Below are positions 17,203-27,276 of a stretch of DNA of 44,693 bases, piece by piece. Position numbers and translations under genes: made by a program. The DNA lies in IMG/VR virus record IMGVR_UViG_3300000101_000028, positions 2,973 through 47,665 of that record. One strand, given 5' to 3'. The first letter of the stretch is position 1; each line of letters begins with the position of its first letter. This stretch comes from a virus. Under the pieces are notes generated by a model, which had not been told where the DNA came from, did no database searches, and saw only the letters and a list, made by a program, of their open reading frames with translations.

Positions 17203-20200
17203 TTAATGCGCTAAGAACGTTATCGCAAGATCTTTAAGTGCGGGAGACCGACCACCTGCTTTCATAACCCACTTAGTTTGCGCTTGGTTGAATGGTTTCA
17301 ATGTACCATTCTGACCACCTGCAAGATACTCTGCACGATTATAATTACCGTCATTTCTCCGTGGAATAGGTTCTCTTGGTTCTTGAAGTATCCAAGGTTG
17401 AAGAGTGATATCCTCGTCTGTCTGTGCAGTTCTATAGTAGAAGTCTATTTCTGCACTGTCAGGTAACCAACAATCTCCACGTGCATCAATACCAACAGCA
17501 GGTTCTGACAACACCACTACTTTAGTAATGTGTTTCGATGCAGTAGTACCACCAGTAGGTGCAGTCTCACTTACAGGATATAAGTGAGGTGTTGTTGCTG
17601 GATTATCTATACAGTAACCCGCAGCAATCAAAGAAGATCTTTGTAAGTCGATGATCGGTGAAACATAATCATCTCCAGACTTGAAATCAACCTTGATGTA
17701 TGCAGATCTTACACCCGCACCTAAGTTTAAGGTTTCGGATGCAGCGTTATAGATTGTTTTCGGAACACCAAACTCAGTATTCTCTTGAGGAGTGATACGT
17801 GCATACTCTGGATCTTGAATAAACCGAGTCTGTCCACCACTGATATTTGATCCAGAAGTGAACTTCGCAGATGTATCAATGGAAGTAGATCGTGGTATTG
17901 TATTCTCTAACACGATGTTCGCGGTTGTAAAGACAACGTTACCTTGAGATCTAATCTTATCTCCACCACCGAAACCACCGAAGGTTGCACTGTCGACATC
18001 AATAGTGTAACCATGTACATCAACCTCTTGTACTGTGTGGTTACCATTAAAGTCTGACGCAGAGTTACCGAAGAATCCTTCTGCACTGTCTAGGTTTGCG
18101 GTATCTCCCACTCGTAGACCGTGACACATATGTTTAACATATACACGGTTAGACCCCCCAGTGGCTAAGATTGGGTTGTCCTCTAACTCACGGGATGCAA
18201 GATCTTCATTGTTCAAGATCAAAGAACCACCACCTTGGTTAAACTTCGCACGAACCAGACGATACATGAGGTCTTGATTCTTAGTCTCCAACCAGTTAGT
18301 GCCGTTCTGTGGTAGGAACAGACTGCCTGGAATTGGTTGTGTAGTTACACGTTTGACCGAAGAACCTAATACAGGATTACCTGCGGTCGCACTAAACAAC
18401 TCATATCCAGTGGACGAAGATGATACTACGATTGCATATCTCTTCCAAGGTTGTAAGTGAATTGGTTCATCAAACTCAAAAGTTGTAGGTCTAGACTGTA
18501 CCGTTGAGAGGATAGGTGAACTACCAATCGCGTCAACATCGCCAGGGTTCTTAAATACATGAGAATCTGGCACGATAACGTTTTGAGAAGGTTTACCATT
18601 CTCTACTGGACGTATGTGTATAGACACAGGAAGATCACCAGTATCCTTCGAACGGAAGTATAACTGAATCTTGGTCAACACCAATCCATATGGGTTGTCA
18701 ACATAGAACGTCTGTGACATAGGATTTTCGGGTGGTGCAATAGGATTGACTTCAGTAGACGCTTGGTGATTAAGATCTACACCAATGTAGTCCGACAAAA
18801 CTGTAGACATTGTGTTTGAATTGTCAATGTTACGTAGTTCTGAAGCAGTCAGTCCCGATGTATTAGTACCGAATAGACCAGATAGTTTAGGTTCTGTTAT
18901 CAAAACATTACCAGCAGATACTGCGTCTAGTCTTTCCTTCTGTTCTTTAGTAAGGCGAGTCTGTGCCTTCTTAGACACCCATGAGAAAGGCTGTGGAGAA
19001 TCAGGATAACGAAGATACTTCCAGATATTCAAAGAGTGTAACGCAACACCCAATGTTGCATAGTAACAGAATGCCTTAGACCCTGCCTCACCCCAATCGG
19101 GTTTGTCAATGTCTAACAACATAAACTCTCTTACACCTGCACGGAATCTACGGTTGTTCCAGTATCTGGCACCATCTTTCTTACCCCACTTTCTAATTTC
19201 CTTTTCGCGAACTGCACGGACAGAAGGTATGAAGTAGGAACCAATGATTTCACCGTTTGCATCAGAGATTAAATCAGAAGATCCCTGTGGGTGATTTTCA
19301 ATGTTCCATCCATAACGGTTACCAAAACCATCGGTACGATCAGACCAACGAACAAATGTTGACTCTTCACGACACCACTCGGATACTTTCATACCATCAA
19401 AGAATGGAGTGAATCTAGTATTGGGTTTCAATCCCTTCGCATGGAAGAATACCTTACGCGATCGCATGAACGGAATAAGTGCAAGATTGACCGTTTTGCC
19501 ACCGTATCTTTTACTTAGATGTGACGCTATATTATTGCGGTGAAGTTTTTGAATCGAGGAATAGCCCTTTAATTTGGCAGTTTTGCGTTTAAACGCATCT
19601 AGGTCAACACCCTGCCAGTTCCACTGCCAAGAGTTCCATAAAAGCGCTTGATTAGTGGATATTTTATCATATCCTTCAATTGCACGGTTTGCATTTGTAT
19701 GAGTATCTTTCCATTCGTCAGAAGACGGTGACATTTTAAGACTACCAGTGTTCTGTACATGTCCAAACGGGTTAACGTTAACGTGATCAGACGCAAGTGC
19801 TTGGAATGCCCACTGCTCACTATCATGGTTCAGGTATATGTTGTCACCTATTTTAGTGACACCTGTAGACAATGAGTTGTTGAAAAGAAGTCTTATGTTC
19901 TCTTCTGCCGCCTTGGGATGAATAACCCGTGCATTAGGATCTAATGACGCAGCGTAATCTTCGTTCTCGGTATCTGATACTTCATGATCTGATTGGTCGT
20001 CCGATTGAGAACCACTCGCGAGTCTAGACTCACCTGCACTATCCAGAGACGGTTCTAGAAGGTTACGTAACTCTAGTATAGATAAAGCTGTAGATTCTGC
20101 TAGCGCATCAACCTTATCCTCAAGGTCAGATATATCTCTCATGGTATAATGTCTATGTTCTACTGGAGTAAAAGATAGATCCTGACCATTTAACGTATTA

Positions 20201-22524
20201 GGATTCATTGTTATCTTATACAACTCTAACGCATTTTCTGGTGTAGGTTTGAACTGTGGATCAGATGCTTGGTTACCCATCAACAATTGTAACTCACCTT
20301 CTTGAGTCAACAACAGTTTATCTGCACGTCCCAAGTAGTAACTAATATCGGCGGTTACATTATCCCCATTCTTAGGAAGAAAGTTGATATTGGTAAACGT
20401 ACCATTGTCATTGTCAGAACGGAAGTCGAGATAGTTGAATAGATTTAGTTCGTCACCAGTCTTATTTACGTGAGTAGGTATATCACCATAGTCTAACGTG
20501 TTGTAAGATGACGCAGCGAAGAAATCACCATCATTGTTGTGACGTAATCTCTTATAGTTAACATACAAAACATTTGGTGCACTGTCTTCTCCATCGTGGA
20601 TCAGACGTGAACGTTGATAGAAGTTGTCTCTCTGTCCATCATCCAAAACAAAACTACTGAACATGTCAAGACCGATGCTGCTAGTGTTTTTGACAGAATC
20701 TAATTCAGTTACATCGACATGATCAAACTCATAATAGTTATATGCAACGTTGTTGTATACGTCAAACCCTGTTTGTTTGTTTAACGTGTCAGTAATACCA
20801 GTCAGTTCAGTCTTGGTACGTACCGCACCAGTCTTCTGAACATAGTATAATACTTCAAGAACAACACCGTCTGCAACGTCTGAGAGAGTTATCTCACCAT
20901 TAGATCCATTGACTGTGTGTGGAATAAAACCACGAGTAGAAGACGCAACAACCCAATTGGAGGTGTCAACAAAGGATTCCCCTGCACCTAGTACAGAAGA
21001 GATGTCAATCTTACTTGAGGCGACCGTCTTACTTCCGACATGTCGTTGTATTTTCAAAACGATATCAGACATCGACTGGAGTCTTTCCTGAGTCAAAGGC
21101 ATCAACAAGGAGTTATCCTGTGTATTGAACAACTTGACATCACTGTCAGTTCCCGCACCATTGACCGCAGTGGATAACTTGTATAAGTTAGTTGTGGAAG
21201 TACCAATTGATTTGATATCAGTAAGATCTTTATCTGAATCAACATTCATATCAAAGACAAAAATCTTGTGTGTTCCGTTGTTAGGAAGACTAGAACCCTT
21301 CTCTACCGCACGTATTCTTGCAGTACCGATAGTATTACTACTCGGATCGGTCAGTGATGTACTTAGATTGACTGTCGCCATATCTAGATTGGGTAGTCCT
21401 CGACCAGAATCTGCAACAAAATAGTTACCATATTCAATAGGAACAATGTCGTTGTTGCGATTGTCTGTAGTCTGGGGACGGGGTATTCTCAATTTAACAG
21501 GTGATGGAGTTTCTACTCGATAACCTTTGACATATGCACTACCAGTTGATACAACCAATTCCAGAGAGGAATCACCCGAAACCTCATCTTCAAAGTGAAT
21601 GGTGTATGGGTTGACAATGTAGTCTCCCGACTCTTCTTCGGTACGTAGTGCAATGAGTTCATTGATCTTGTTGTATCCATCACCCTCATCGACTTCCTCA
21701 ACAATCTTAGAGTTCTCGACATTGGCAAGGAATACGAAAGTTTCGTCACTTGTGATGGTTGCTTGATCACATAGTGTCAGAGTTATTCTGTATCGATCTG
21801 CGCCCGGAGATGCATTATTAATTACACCCCCTGTGTTATCAAATAGGGAAGCGTCATCGTTTACAGATATAACTTCTTGAACAACCTTAAATCCAATCGC
21901 CCCAGTAAAGGATTGGGTGTATGGACTTATCATAAGGTGTTGTGTTGTTGCGCGTACGAATCGACCCAGTACAAAGAAATCACCTGTCGCAACGTCAAAC
22001 CGTACGCCACGACCAGATGCATTAGGAGTCTCAGTAACTAACTCGTAACCGGAACCAGATTGATCAAACAAAGTAACTTTGTCACCGAAACGATCAGGTA
22101 GACCGGCAACAACAGATTGATCAGTGTTGATGTATTGGACATATAAGGTATCATACGTGAAACCCAAACCAGTGTTTCGTGGTTGCACCTCAAGTACTTT
22201 GGCTTCAAGTCCAGTGACATCGTCACGGAATATCGTATCGACAGGGATATCTGCAAACGCAGAACCCGCGTTCGTAGATGCAATCTTCACATACTCGTGA
22301 GCTGCATTGATTGCCATTCCACCAGAACTAACTGCAGCACCTTCTTTAAAGATGTTGCGTCCAAAACGACCTATCTCTTGATAGATAAGACTTTGGAGTT
22401 GGGTTAACTCTCGTGCTTGGAGTGCCTTACCACTGTTAAATAATATTTGATGAAATCCCTTATCGTGATCGAGATCGTCATCATAAGTACCACCTAACGT
22501 AGCGGATGTAAATGTAGTTGCCAT
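17203..22524 (-). CDS. Large DUF4815-like baseplate/tail structural protein, 1,773 aa
   Basis: The N-terminus (LDHDKGFHQILFNSGKALQARELTQLQSLI) is the signature of the DUF4815 family of marine T4-like phages. The middle contains an RSRKVFF...GLKPNTRFTPFFDGM motif and, later, SQTFYVDNPYGLVLTKIQLYF..., both usual in these very large virion proteins; the C-terminal part has Ig-like and beta-rich segments (YVKHMCHGLRVGD, QPWILQEPREP). In this family position it probably stands in for the large wedge components gp7/gp10 of T4 (inference; no separate gp7 or gp10 is seen). I chose ATG 22524: it follows AAAGGGA at good spacing and lies just after the gp8 stop, whereas the longer frame would begin with TTG at 22554 inside gp8. 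Confidence 0.88.
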   Translation of the reverse strand: MATTFTSATLGGTYDDDLDHDKGFHQILFNSGKALQARELTQLQSLIYQEIGRFGRNIFKEGAAVSSGGMAINAAHEYVKIASTNAGSAFADIPVDTIFRDDVTGLEAKVLEVQPRNTGLGFTYDTLYVQYINTDQSVVAGLPDRFGDKVTLFDQSGSGYELVTETPNASGRGVRFDVATGDFFVLGRFVRATTQHLMISPYTQSFTGAIGFKVVQEVISVNDDASLFDNTGGVINNASPGADRYRITLTLCDQATITSDETFVFLANVENSKIVEEVDEGDGYNKINELIALRTEEESGDYIVNPYTIHFEDEVSGDSSLELVVSTGSAYVKGYRVETPSPVKLRIPRPQTTDNRNNDIVPIEYGNYFVADSGRGLPNLDMATVNLSTSLTDPSSNTIGTARIRAVEKGSSLPNNGTHKIFVFDMNVDSDKDLTDIKSIGTSTTNLYKLSTAVNGAGTDSDVKLFNTQDNSLLMPLTQERLQSMSDIVLKIQRHVGSKTVASSKIDISSVLGAGESFVDTSNWVVASSTRGFIPHTVNGSNGEITLSDVADGVVLEVLYYVQKTGAVRTKTELTGITDTLNKQTGFDVYNNVAYNYYEFDHVDVTELDSVKNTSSIGLDMFSSFVLDDGQRDNFYQRSRLIHDGEDSAPNVLYVNYKRLRHNNDGDFFAASSYNTLDYGDIPTHVNKTGDELNLFNYLDFRSDNDNGTFTNINFLPKNGDNVTADISYYLGRADKLLLTQEGELQLLMGNQASDPQFKPTPENALELYKITMNPNTLNGQDLSFTPVEHRHYTMRDISDLEDKVDALAESTALSILELRNLLEPSLDSAGESRLASGSQSDDQSDHEVSDTENEDYAASLDPNARVIHPKAAEENIRLLFNNSLSTGVTKIGDNIYLNHDSEQWAFQALASDHVNVNPFGHVQNTGSLKMSPSSDEWKDTHTNANRAIEGYDKISTNQALLWNSWQWNWQGVDLDAFKRKTAKLKGYSSIQKLHRNNIASHLSKRYGGKTVNLALIPFMRSRKVFFHAKGLKPNTRFTPFFDGMKVSEWCREESTFVRWSDRTDGFGNRYGWNIENHPQGSSDLISDANGEIIGSYFIPSVRAVREKEIRKWGKKDGARYWNNRRFRAGVREFMLLDIDKPDWGEAGSKAFCYYATLGVALHSLNIWKYLRYPDSPQPFSWVSKKAQTRLTKEQKERLDAVSAGNVLITEPKLSGLFGTNTSGLTASELRNIDNSNTMSTVLSDYIGVDLNHQASTEVNPIAPPENPMSQTFYVDNPYGLVLTKIQLYFRSKDTGDLPVSIHIRPVENGKPSQNVIVPDSHVFKNPGDVDAIGSSPILSTVQSRPTTFEFDEPIHLQPWKRYAIVVSSSSTGYELFSATAGNPVLGSSVKRVTTQPIPGSLFLPQNGTNWLETKNQDLMYRLVRAKFNQGGGSLILNNEDLASRELEDNPILATGGSNRVYVKHMCHGLRVGDTANLDSAEGFFGNSASDFNGNHTVQEVDVHGYTIDVDSATFGGFGGGDKIRSQGNVVFTTANIVLENTIPRSTSIDTSAKFTSGSNISGGQTRFIQDPEYARITPQENTEFGVPKTIYNAASETLNLGAGVRSAYIKVDFKSGDDYVSPIIDLQRSSLIAAGYCIDNPATTPHLYPVSETAPTGGTTASKHITKVVVLSEPAVGIDARGDCWLPDSAEIDFYYRTAQTDEDITLQPWILQEPREPIPRRNDGNYNRAEYLAGGQNGTLKPFNQAQTKWVMKAGGRSPALKDLAITFLAH

Positions 22525-22534
22525 TGTTGTCCCT

Positions 22535-23899
22535 TTACTTTGTTCCCAAATCAATTACGATTCGGAAATCTTCGGTTTGTGTGCCTGATCGTATTATACT
22601 GTTGTTGAGGCTATTTATGTACATTAAATCACCTGAATATCTGTCGAAATCTGGTGGAACAATCGCATCAATTTGCCATGATGTTGCTGTATTAAGTATT
22701 GAAGTAATTGTTTGACTCGTGCTGAACTCCCCATACCCTGTAGAATCGGTCTGTACATAGTACACTCGATTGTTTGGGCCGTCATGCCAGAAAGTCTTAC
22801 CTCGAACCTGCGCCGGGGTCTCGAAGATTTCATCTGCACTAAAGGTAGTAGAACCACCGCTTACTGTAAAGGAATGCATCGCAGTTCCTACGCTACCGGT
22901 GAATGGAGTATCTGCACCCATGTTCTTGATGTTGCTTAAAAGAGTAACCTGTTTGAAATCATTGCCAGGATCCGCAAGAGGTAATGTAAGACCCTCATCA
23001 TTTGCGATCGTGTTCTGCAACATGATTTTACCTGCACAAAGAGTCGCCACAGGATCTTTATTGACACCACCCTTGGGTGATATGATGGGTCGCAATATTG
23101 CGTTACCCGAGACACTGACCTTAGCATAGTCAAAATCTCTTCCATGTAGTATATTACTGAACTTATCTGAATCAACTTCAATCTTGACAATCTTACCGTC
23201 ATCAATGGTTGCGGTGAACGATGCATTGGGATTACCACCCTCGCTGTCAACACCATTACCCTCAATATCTACTCGTGGAGCAGATTGATAACCCGACCCA
23301 CCGTCTTCGATCGCAATACCTAGGATCTCTCCTCCGATTGCGTTACTCTGTAGACTTTTCTGTTCGATAGTCTCTGCGATGGTACCTACACCGGTGATCA
23401 CTTGTACTGGCATGAAGTCAGTTGTTTTGAAATTGTTTATGGAACTACCGGACATCTTATACAGATATCTCCAGAGATACCCATCACCCGTAGGGAAAGT
23501 TTTTTGTATTCCATCGTATGCAGTTGCAATTTCGACAGTAGGTTCTACCGTTGAAGTTGTAGAGACACCTGTACTGTTCTTTCCTTGTTCTATTACAATG
23601 AAGACTTCGTTCTTACTGTTTGCGACATAGAATGCACTACGATTAGTATCGTTGTTGTCGTATCGACTGTAAACAGTACCGGAGATCCAGTCATTTGTTT
23701 CTACAACAAAACTGTTTGCACTGACTGACTTGACAAAATGCATTTCATTTCTTGTCAACAATTGGTCATGTAATCCCGCAGACGATGAATCTCTACCGGA
23801 AAGACCAATATAATACGTATCACTATCCCCGTCCAAACTCTTTTTGAACTGGTTGATTAGGATCTTTCTACCGTCAGATGTTATTGAACTGGTTCCCAT
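22535..23899 (-). CDS. gp8: Baseplate wedge protein gp8-like, 454 aa
   Basis: The first 180 residues follow the marine T4-like gp8 pattern: DTYYIGLSGRD, NEMHFVKSV, FVVETNDWISGTVYSRYDDN-like segment, AFYVANSKNEVFIVIEQGKNSTG, then FPTGDGYLWRYLYKMS and DFMPVQVI. gp8 is a dimeric wedge subunit that links gp6/gp7/gp10 parts of the baseplate. The protein is longer than T4 gp8 (334 aa), the extra length being beta-rich C-terminal sequence with GIAIEDGGSGYQSAPRVDI (a motif repeated in many virion proteins). A TATAAATA late box lies 29 bases before its ATG, and the gene sits between gp6 and the DUF4815-like gene, the usual order. Confidence 0.85.
   Translation of the reverse strand: MGTSSITSDGRKILINQFKKSLDGDSDTYYIGLSGRDSSSAGLHDQLLTRNEMHFVKSVSANSFVVETNDWISGTVYSRYDNNDTNRSAFYVANSKNEVFIVIEQGKNSTGVSTTSTVEPTVEIATAYDGIQKTFPTGDGYLWRYLYKMSGSSINNFKTTDFMPVQVITGVGTIAETIEQKSLQSNAIGGEILGIAIEDGGSGYQSAPRVDIEGNGVDSEGGNPNASFTATIDDGKIVKIEVDSDKFSNILHGRDFDYAKVSVSGNAILRPIISPKGGVNKDPVATLCAGKIMLQNTIANDEGLTLPLADPGNDFKQVTLLSNIKNMGADTPFTGSVGTAMHSFTVSGGSTTFSADEIFETPAQVRGKTFWHDGPNNRVYYVQTDSTGYGEFSTSQTITSILNTATSWQIDAIVPPDFDRYSGDLMYINSLNNSIIRSGTQTEDFRIVIDLGTK
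22612..22619 (-). promoter_or_regulatory. Possible late promoter box CATAAATA within gp8
   Basis: Minus-strand CATAAATA 88 bases before the preferred ATG of the DUF4815-like gene, inside the gp8 coding end. The match equals the box before the giant gene, but the location within codons (for Tyr-Ile-Asn) means it may be chance. Confidence 0.35.
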
Positions 23900-23927
23900 G
23901 AAACTTACACTCTGTTATTTGTTTATC

Positions 23928-23935
23928 TATTTATA
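23928..23935 (-). promoter_or_regulatory. T4-type late promoter -10 box TATAAATA
   Basis: Exact TATAAATA on the minus strand, overlapping the stop region of gp6 and 29 bases before the gp8 ATG, leaving a leader of roughly 22 bases. Confidence 0.68.
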
Positions 23936-25727
23936 ATGAATCTGTGAGGATAGCATTCGCAAATGATGACGCAGCGTCATATCTTAGAATGTTATTTCGC
24001 AGAGGCGATATTGTTGCCTGATTTTCTGGAGTCGCAATGATCTTAACGTGGTCTCCACTTGTCATACTGATAATAAAGTTCTCTAAGTTCAATGTGCCCG
24101 TTGATGCATCATAGGTACCTACATTGTCAAGTGCAAGTTTACCTGTATTGACGTTGAACAACTCAAGGACATTAGAACTCAGACGATTACGCAGGTAACA
24201 AGTGTCACCCTTGTATCGGAAGTTCTTTGATAAGACTGTGTGTACTGTATCGTCAGGTGCAGCAATTGACGTTGGGTAGTACACTTTATAATTGGTTTGA
24301 CCGACTATAGGTACTAATCTGTTCTGCATTTTGATTTCTGCACGAGAAGATAGGACAGAAGGATCTGTATCATCTATCTCTGTCAACAGATTAGAACGCC
24401 GGAATGACTGATCGAAGTCGCCGAGGTTTGCATCGAAGTGAGACTGCATGGTTGTCTTGACGTTGTTCTGAACAGACGACTGATTCAATGCAGTCAGGTT
24501 CTGATTGTACTGGAAGAAAGTCTGTACCTCAATGAATGTCTCAATGGGGTCTACAAACTCAAGACCAAAGGTAACGACTGCGAGATCCTTTAACAGTCTT
24601 CGAATACCATCCTTAGTTGTCTGCTTGATTGTCGCATCTTCGGATGAGAAAACAAGTGACGTGAATACTGTTCCGTATTGAGGAGGTATATTATCCTCAC
24701 CACCCCATGTCTTCACGTCTGTGATGACGTTACCGTACTCACGTAGTATCAACGAAGAGTAATCTTCTGCGGTCACTGCACGATTCTGTGCAGCATACTG
24801 ATAGGGTGCATTCTTACGAATAGACTCCAAGTCTTCTTTGAGAGTTCCGCCAGAAGAGATAGTCGTGGTGGTAATCTGTAACTCTTTACCATTTATTCCC
24901 GAGTCAGGTGTAAACGTTCTTGCACCGTTTGCTTCTGGGCCACCGGTGATATCGTAGATGACCTCGATTCTATTCCCAGACTGAGGAGAAAGACCCAAGG
25001 TAGTACCGTTAGAAAAAGTAATCTCATACGATCCATTTGGAGTCTCCTTGATTACGAAGATCTTAGATGAGGAACTGATATTAGTGGTTGTGTTTAGGTT
25101 TGTATAGACATCATATGAAGAAGTCGAAGTGTCATTATACACCCTAACCTCTACTGTGTCAAGGTCTAATCGTGACTCAGGTATAACATATGAGTCGTTC
25201 TCTGAAACAGGGCCAGCAATAAAGTTTTTAGTTCTTGAAGTTCCTTCGTATACTGCAACGTTGGTGTTCGCGTTGACCTGAAAGTAGTACAGACCATTAC
25301 CATCATCGGTCGCGGTCAATACATCTCGTGTCTTAAATGTAAACGTCTTATTGTCCACCGTACTAGTAAACTGAAAACCTTTAGGCATAGAGATAGATGC
25401 AGGGCGAGCCGCGTCAGACGAGTAGTCCAGATACATTCTTAGAACTGCAAAGGCTGCATTGCGAGAAGATACCGTATACCCAAGTGAACTCGCAAGACCT
25501 ACCAAAGAAGATCTCAACTGTGCAGTGGATATGAAGGACTCATTCAATGCAAAGTTTGCAAGTAGTGCATTATAATGCGTGTTATACGCAAGCACGTCCA
25601 GTAAGTTTGAGACACCAGATGCTTCGAAGTTGTAATCAACAAACTCTTCCTTCTGTGCAAGGAATAACTTGAGATTGTTTTTAATTCCATCGAAGTCTAA
25701 CTCTGTCGACTTGATTGTTGTTGCCAT
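23931..25727 (-). CDS. gp6: Baseplate wedge protein gp6, 598 aa
   Basis: The N-terminus (STELDFDGIKNNLKLFLAQKEEFVDYNFEASGVSNLLDVLAYNTHYNA) is strongly conserved among T4-like gp6 proteins, followed by NFALNESFISTAQLRSSLVGLASSLGY. The middle has the baseplate-J-like segment with RNAPYQYAAQNRAVTAEDYSSLI and later YYPTS...VHTVLSKNFRYKG. gp6 forms the dimeric ring core that joins six wedges into the baseplate. Length is close to T4 gp6 (660 aa). The ATG is the base directly after the stop of the 63-aa gene, with GGAG eleven bases upstream. Confidence 0.93.
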   Translation of the reverse strand: MATTIKSTELDFDGIKNNLKLFLAQKEEFVDYNFEASGVSNLLDVLAYNTHYNALLANFALNESFISTAQLRSSLVGLASSLGYTVSSRNAAFAVLRMYLDYSSDAARPASISMPKGFQFTSTVDNKTFTFKTRDVLTATDDGNGLYYFQVNANTNVAVYEGTSRTKNFIAGPVSENDSYVIPESRLDLDTVEVRVYNDTSTSSYDVYTNLNTTTNISSSSKIFVIKETPNGSYEITFSNGTTLGLSPQSGNRIEVIYDITGGPEANGARTFTPDSGINGKELQITTTTISSGGTLKEDLESIRKNAPYQYAAQNRAVTAEDYSSLILREYGNVITDVKTWGGEDNIPPQYGTVFTSLVFSSEDATIKQTTKDGIRRLLKDLAVVTFGLEFVDPIETFIEVQTFFQYNQNLTALNQSSVQNNVKTTMQSHFDANLGDFDQSFRRSNLLTEIDDTDPSVLSSRAEIKMQNRLVPIVGQTNYKVYYPTSIAAPDDTVHTVLSKNFRYKGDTCYLRNRLSSNVLELFNVNTGKLALDNVGTYDASTGTLNLENFIISMTSGDHVKIIATPENQATISPLRNNILRYDAASSFANAILTDSL

Positions 25728-25919
25728 TTAATTTGTCTCCATAAAACAATTACGTTTAGTTGTTTTATTAATTGCTTGTTGTGCCCAATCTAACTCTTGG
25801 ATTATTCTTTGATACCATGCAGAATCGATTTCGTTGTTATTCGGATTGTCTCGTTCTACGGATAACTGTTCCATCCGCATTTCAATATAGTCCGATCTTC
25901 GAGATTGTCTTCTTGTCAT
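25728..25919 (-). CDS. Small unknown protein between gp25 and gp6, 63 aa
   Basis: A short helical, charged protein (MTRRQSRRSDYIEMRMEQLS ... SAWYQRIIQELDWAQQAI) with an AGAGGG ribosome site before its ATG. It occupies the place between gp25 and gp6 where marine T4-like phages often carry a small gene of similar size. The two tryptophans and the amphipathic helix suggest a protein-protein contact role, perhaps in wedge assembly, but this is inference. Confidence 0.75.
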   Translation of the reverse strand: MTRRQSRRSDYIEMRMEQLSVERDNPNNNEIDSAWYQRIIQELDWAQQAINKTTKRNCFMETN

Positions 25920-25928
25920 AGTACCCTC

Positions 25929-26618
25929 TTATGCATCTTCATTTATTAATACTAGTTCGTTTAACGCTGGATTAGGATCTTCTGTCAATAACTGGAACTC
26001 AAGTGGATCGTATACTGTCAAGATTGCGCCAGGAATGATACCAAGTTCGTCTGTTCTTAACAACAATCCATCAAATGTCAATAGACGTGAACCAGCTTCA
26101 GACAATAAAATCTCATCTGGTACCGGTGTTGCGGTGACCGGTAGAACAACGGGTATTGCACCGCCACCGTCTGCGATCTTAATACGTAATGTATCTGATA
26201 CCTGTGAGTTAACTACCCTAAACTCGATGACTACCGATATCTGATTGTAATCTGGTGTTGCAACTATCTTTAAATTAGTGATGATTGCACGTGGTTCAAA
26301 ACGTTTGACAGAAGCACGAATCTGTTGAATCATCTTATCCGCAGTAGTCTCGTCCATCATCTCGAACAATAGACCACCAAGGTCACCACCAAATGCGGGT
26401 CTGAACGGTTTCTCAAATCGATTGGTCAACAATAGATTCTTGAGTGACTGTTTTACCGCAGCCGCATCCACTTTACGTAAGACATCTCCATCACCAGAAG
26501 AGTATGTAGGCGCAACCCGTGCGTCTAATGTCAAATCGACATCAGAAAATGCACGTTCTCGGGTGACCCTAGGACTCTTATTGAGGTCTTTGTCGTCCGG
26601 TGAAAATATTTTTGCCAT
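25929..26618 (-). CDS. gp25: Baseplate wedge protein gp25 with C-terminal extension, 229 aa
   Basis: Residues 25-150 match the gp25 lysozyme-like wedge fold: DVDLTLD, DAAAVKQSLKNLLLTNRFEKPFRP, GGDLGGLLFEMMD and RFEPRAIITNLKI (the conserved EPR stretch). gp25 binds the gp6/gp53 wedge and docks the sheath initiator. T4 gp25 has 132 residues; here about 80 further residues follow (from VVLPVTATPVPDE to NEDA), rich in Leu, Asp and Pro, with no recognised domain. A TATAAATA box stands 24 bases upstream, so gp25 likely starts a late transcript. Confidence 0.9.
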   Translation of the reverse strand: MAKIFSPDDKDLNKSPRVTRERAFSDVDLTLDARVAPTYSSGDGDVLRKVDAAAVKQSLKNLLLTNRFEKPFRPAFGGDLGGLLFEMMDETTADKMIQQIRASVKRFEPRAIITNLKIVATPDYNQISVVIEFRVVNSQVSDTLRIKIADGGGAIPVVLPVTATPVPDEILLSEAGSRLLTFDGLLLRTDELGIIPGAILTVYDPLEFQLLTEDPNPALNELVLINEDA

Positions 26619-26641
26619 GTCTCAGTGAAACCTTTTTCTTT

Positions 26642-26649
26642 TATTTATA
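26642..26649 (-). promoter_or_regulatory. T4-type late promoter -10 box TATAAATA
   Basis: Exact TATAAATA on the minus strand in the 34-base gap between the 207-aa gene and gp25, with an AAGG-containing leader of about 18 bases before the ATG at 26618. Confidence 0.68.
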
Positions 26650-26652
26650 CTA

Positions 26653-27276
26653 TTATTCGGGTAGTATCTCTAACAACTCAGACTGAGTTTGTAAAGTACC
26701 GTTGAATGTGGTGTTTATATCATAACCAAAAGAAACATCAAAGTTTTCATTGACTTTAGGCATAGAAACTAGTATACTTGCAACCAAATCACCACTAGGA
26801 TCAAAGGTGTCATATGCCAGTTCTATCTCATCGTAGTCCAGATAATCTTTCCAAAACACTGCGAGATCATAACTCTTACGGGGATCACTCTTACCGTTCT
26901 TATCGATCAACTGGTAACCAATACCTTGACCGTTTCTTCGCAGTTGGTTGAAACCACTAGGGTATTCACCTTTGTATCCACTCGCAGTAAAGTCCTGATA
27001 GGGTTCGTATACACCGTCAGACACAATCAATCTATGTTGTGCAAACTCTTCGTTAGTAGAGATCAAGACCATTGCATTTGCATGGAGAACTAGATTACGT
27101 GCAACCTGTGCACGATCGATAGGGCCACTGAACATGTCGTTGTATAGTCTATCAAACTGTGTACGTGATCCTAGTGCACCAAGGAACTTGGCACAGGTAA
27201 TGCCTGGCGCAAGACTAGTAGACGAACTGATCTCTTTCCCTGCGGGATTATACTTGGGGTCAACTAATATTTTCAT
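26653..27276 (-). CDS. Unknown virion-associated protein, 207 aa
   Basis: Not recognised. The protein opens MKILVDPKYNPAGKEISSST and contains RAQVARNLVLHANAMVLIS, then RLIVSDGVYEPY and QLRRNGQGIGYQLIDKNG; no signal peptide, membrane helix or catalytic triad can be pointed to. It overlaps the needle gene by four bases (ATGA coupling) and precedes gp25, so it is made with the cell-puncturing complex and may be a hub accessory, tip or assembly protein. The C-terminal half (DLAVFWKDYLDYDEIEL ... VASILVSMPK) looks like a mixed alpha/beta fold. Confidence 0.7.
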   Translation of the reverse strand: MKILVDPKYNPAGKEISSSTSLAPGITCAKFLGALGSRTQFDRLYNDMFSGPIDRAQVARNLVLHANAMVLISTNEEFAQHRLIVSDGVYEPYQDFTASGYKGEYPSGFNQLRRNGQGIGYQLIDKNGKSDPRKSYDLAVFWKDYLDYDEIELAYDTFDPSGDLVASILVSMPKVNENFDVSFGYDINTTFNGTLQTQSELLEILPE

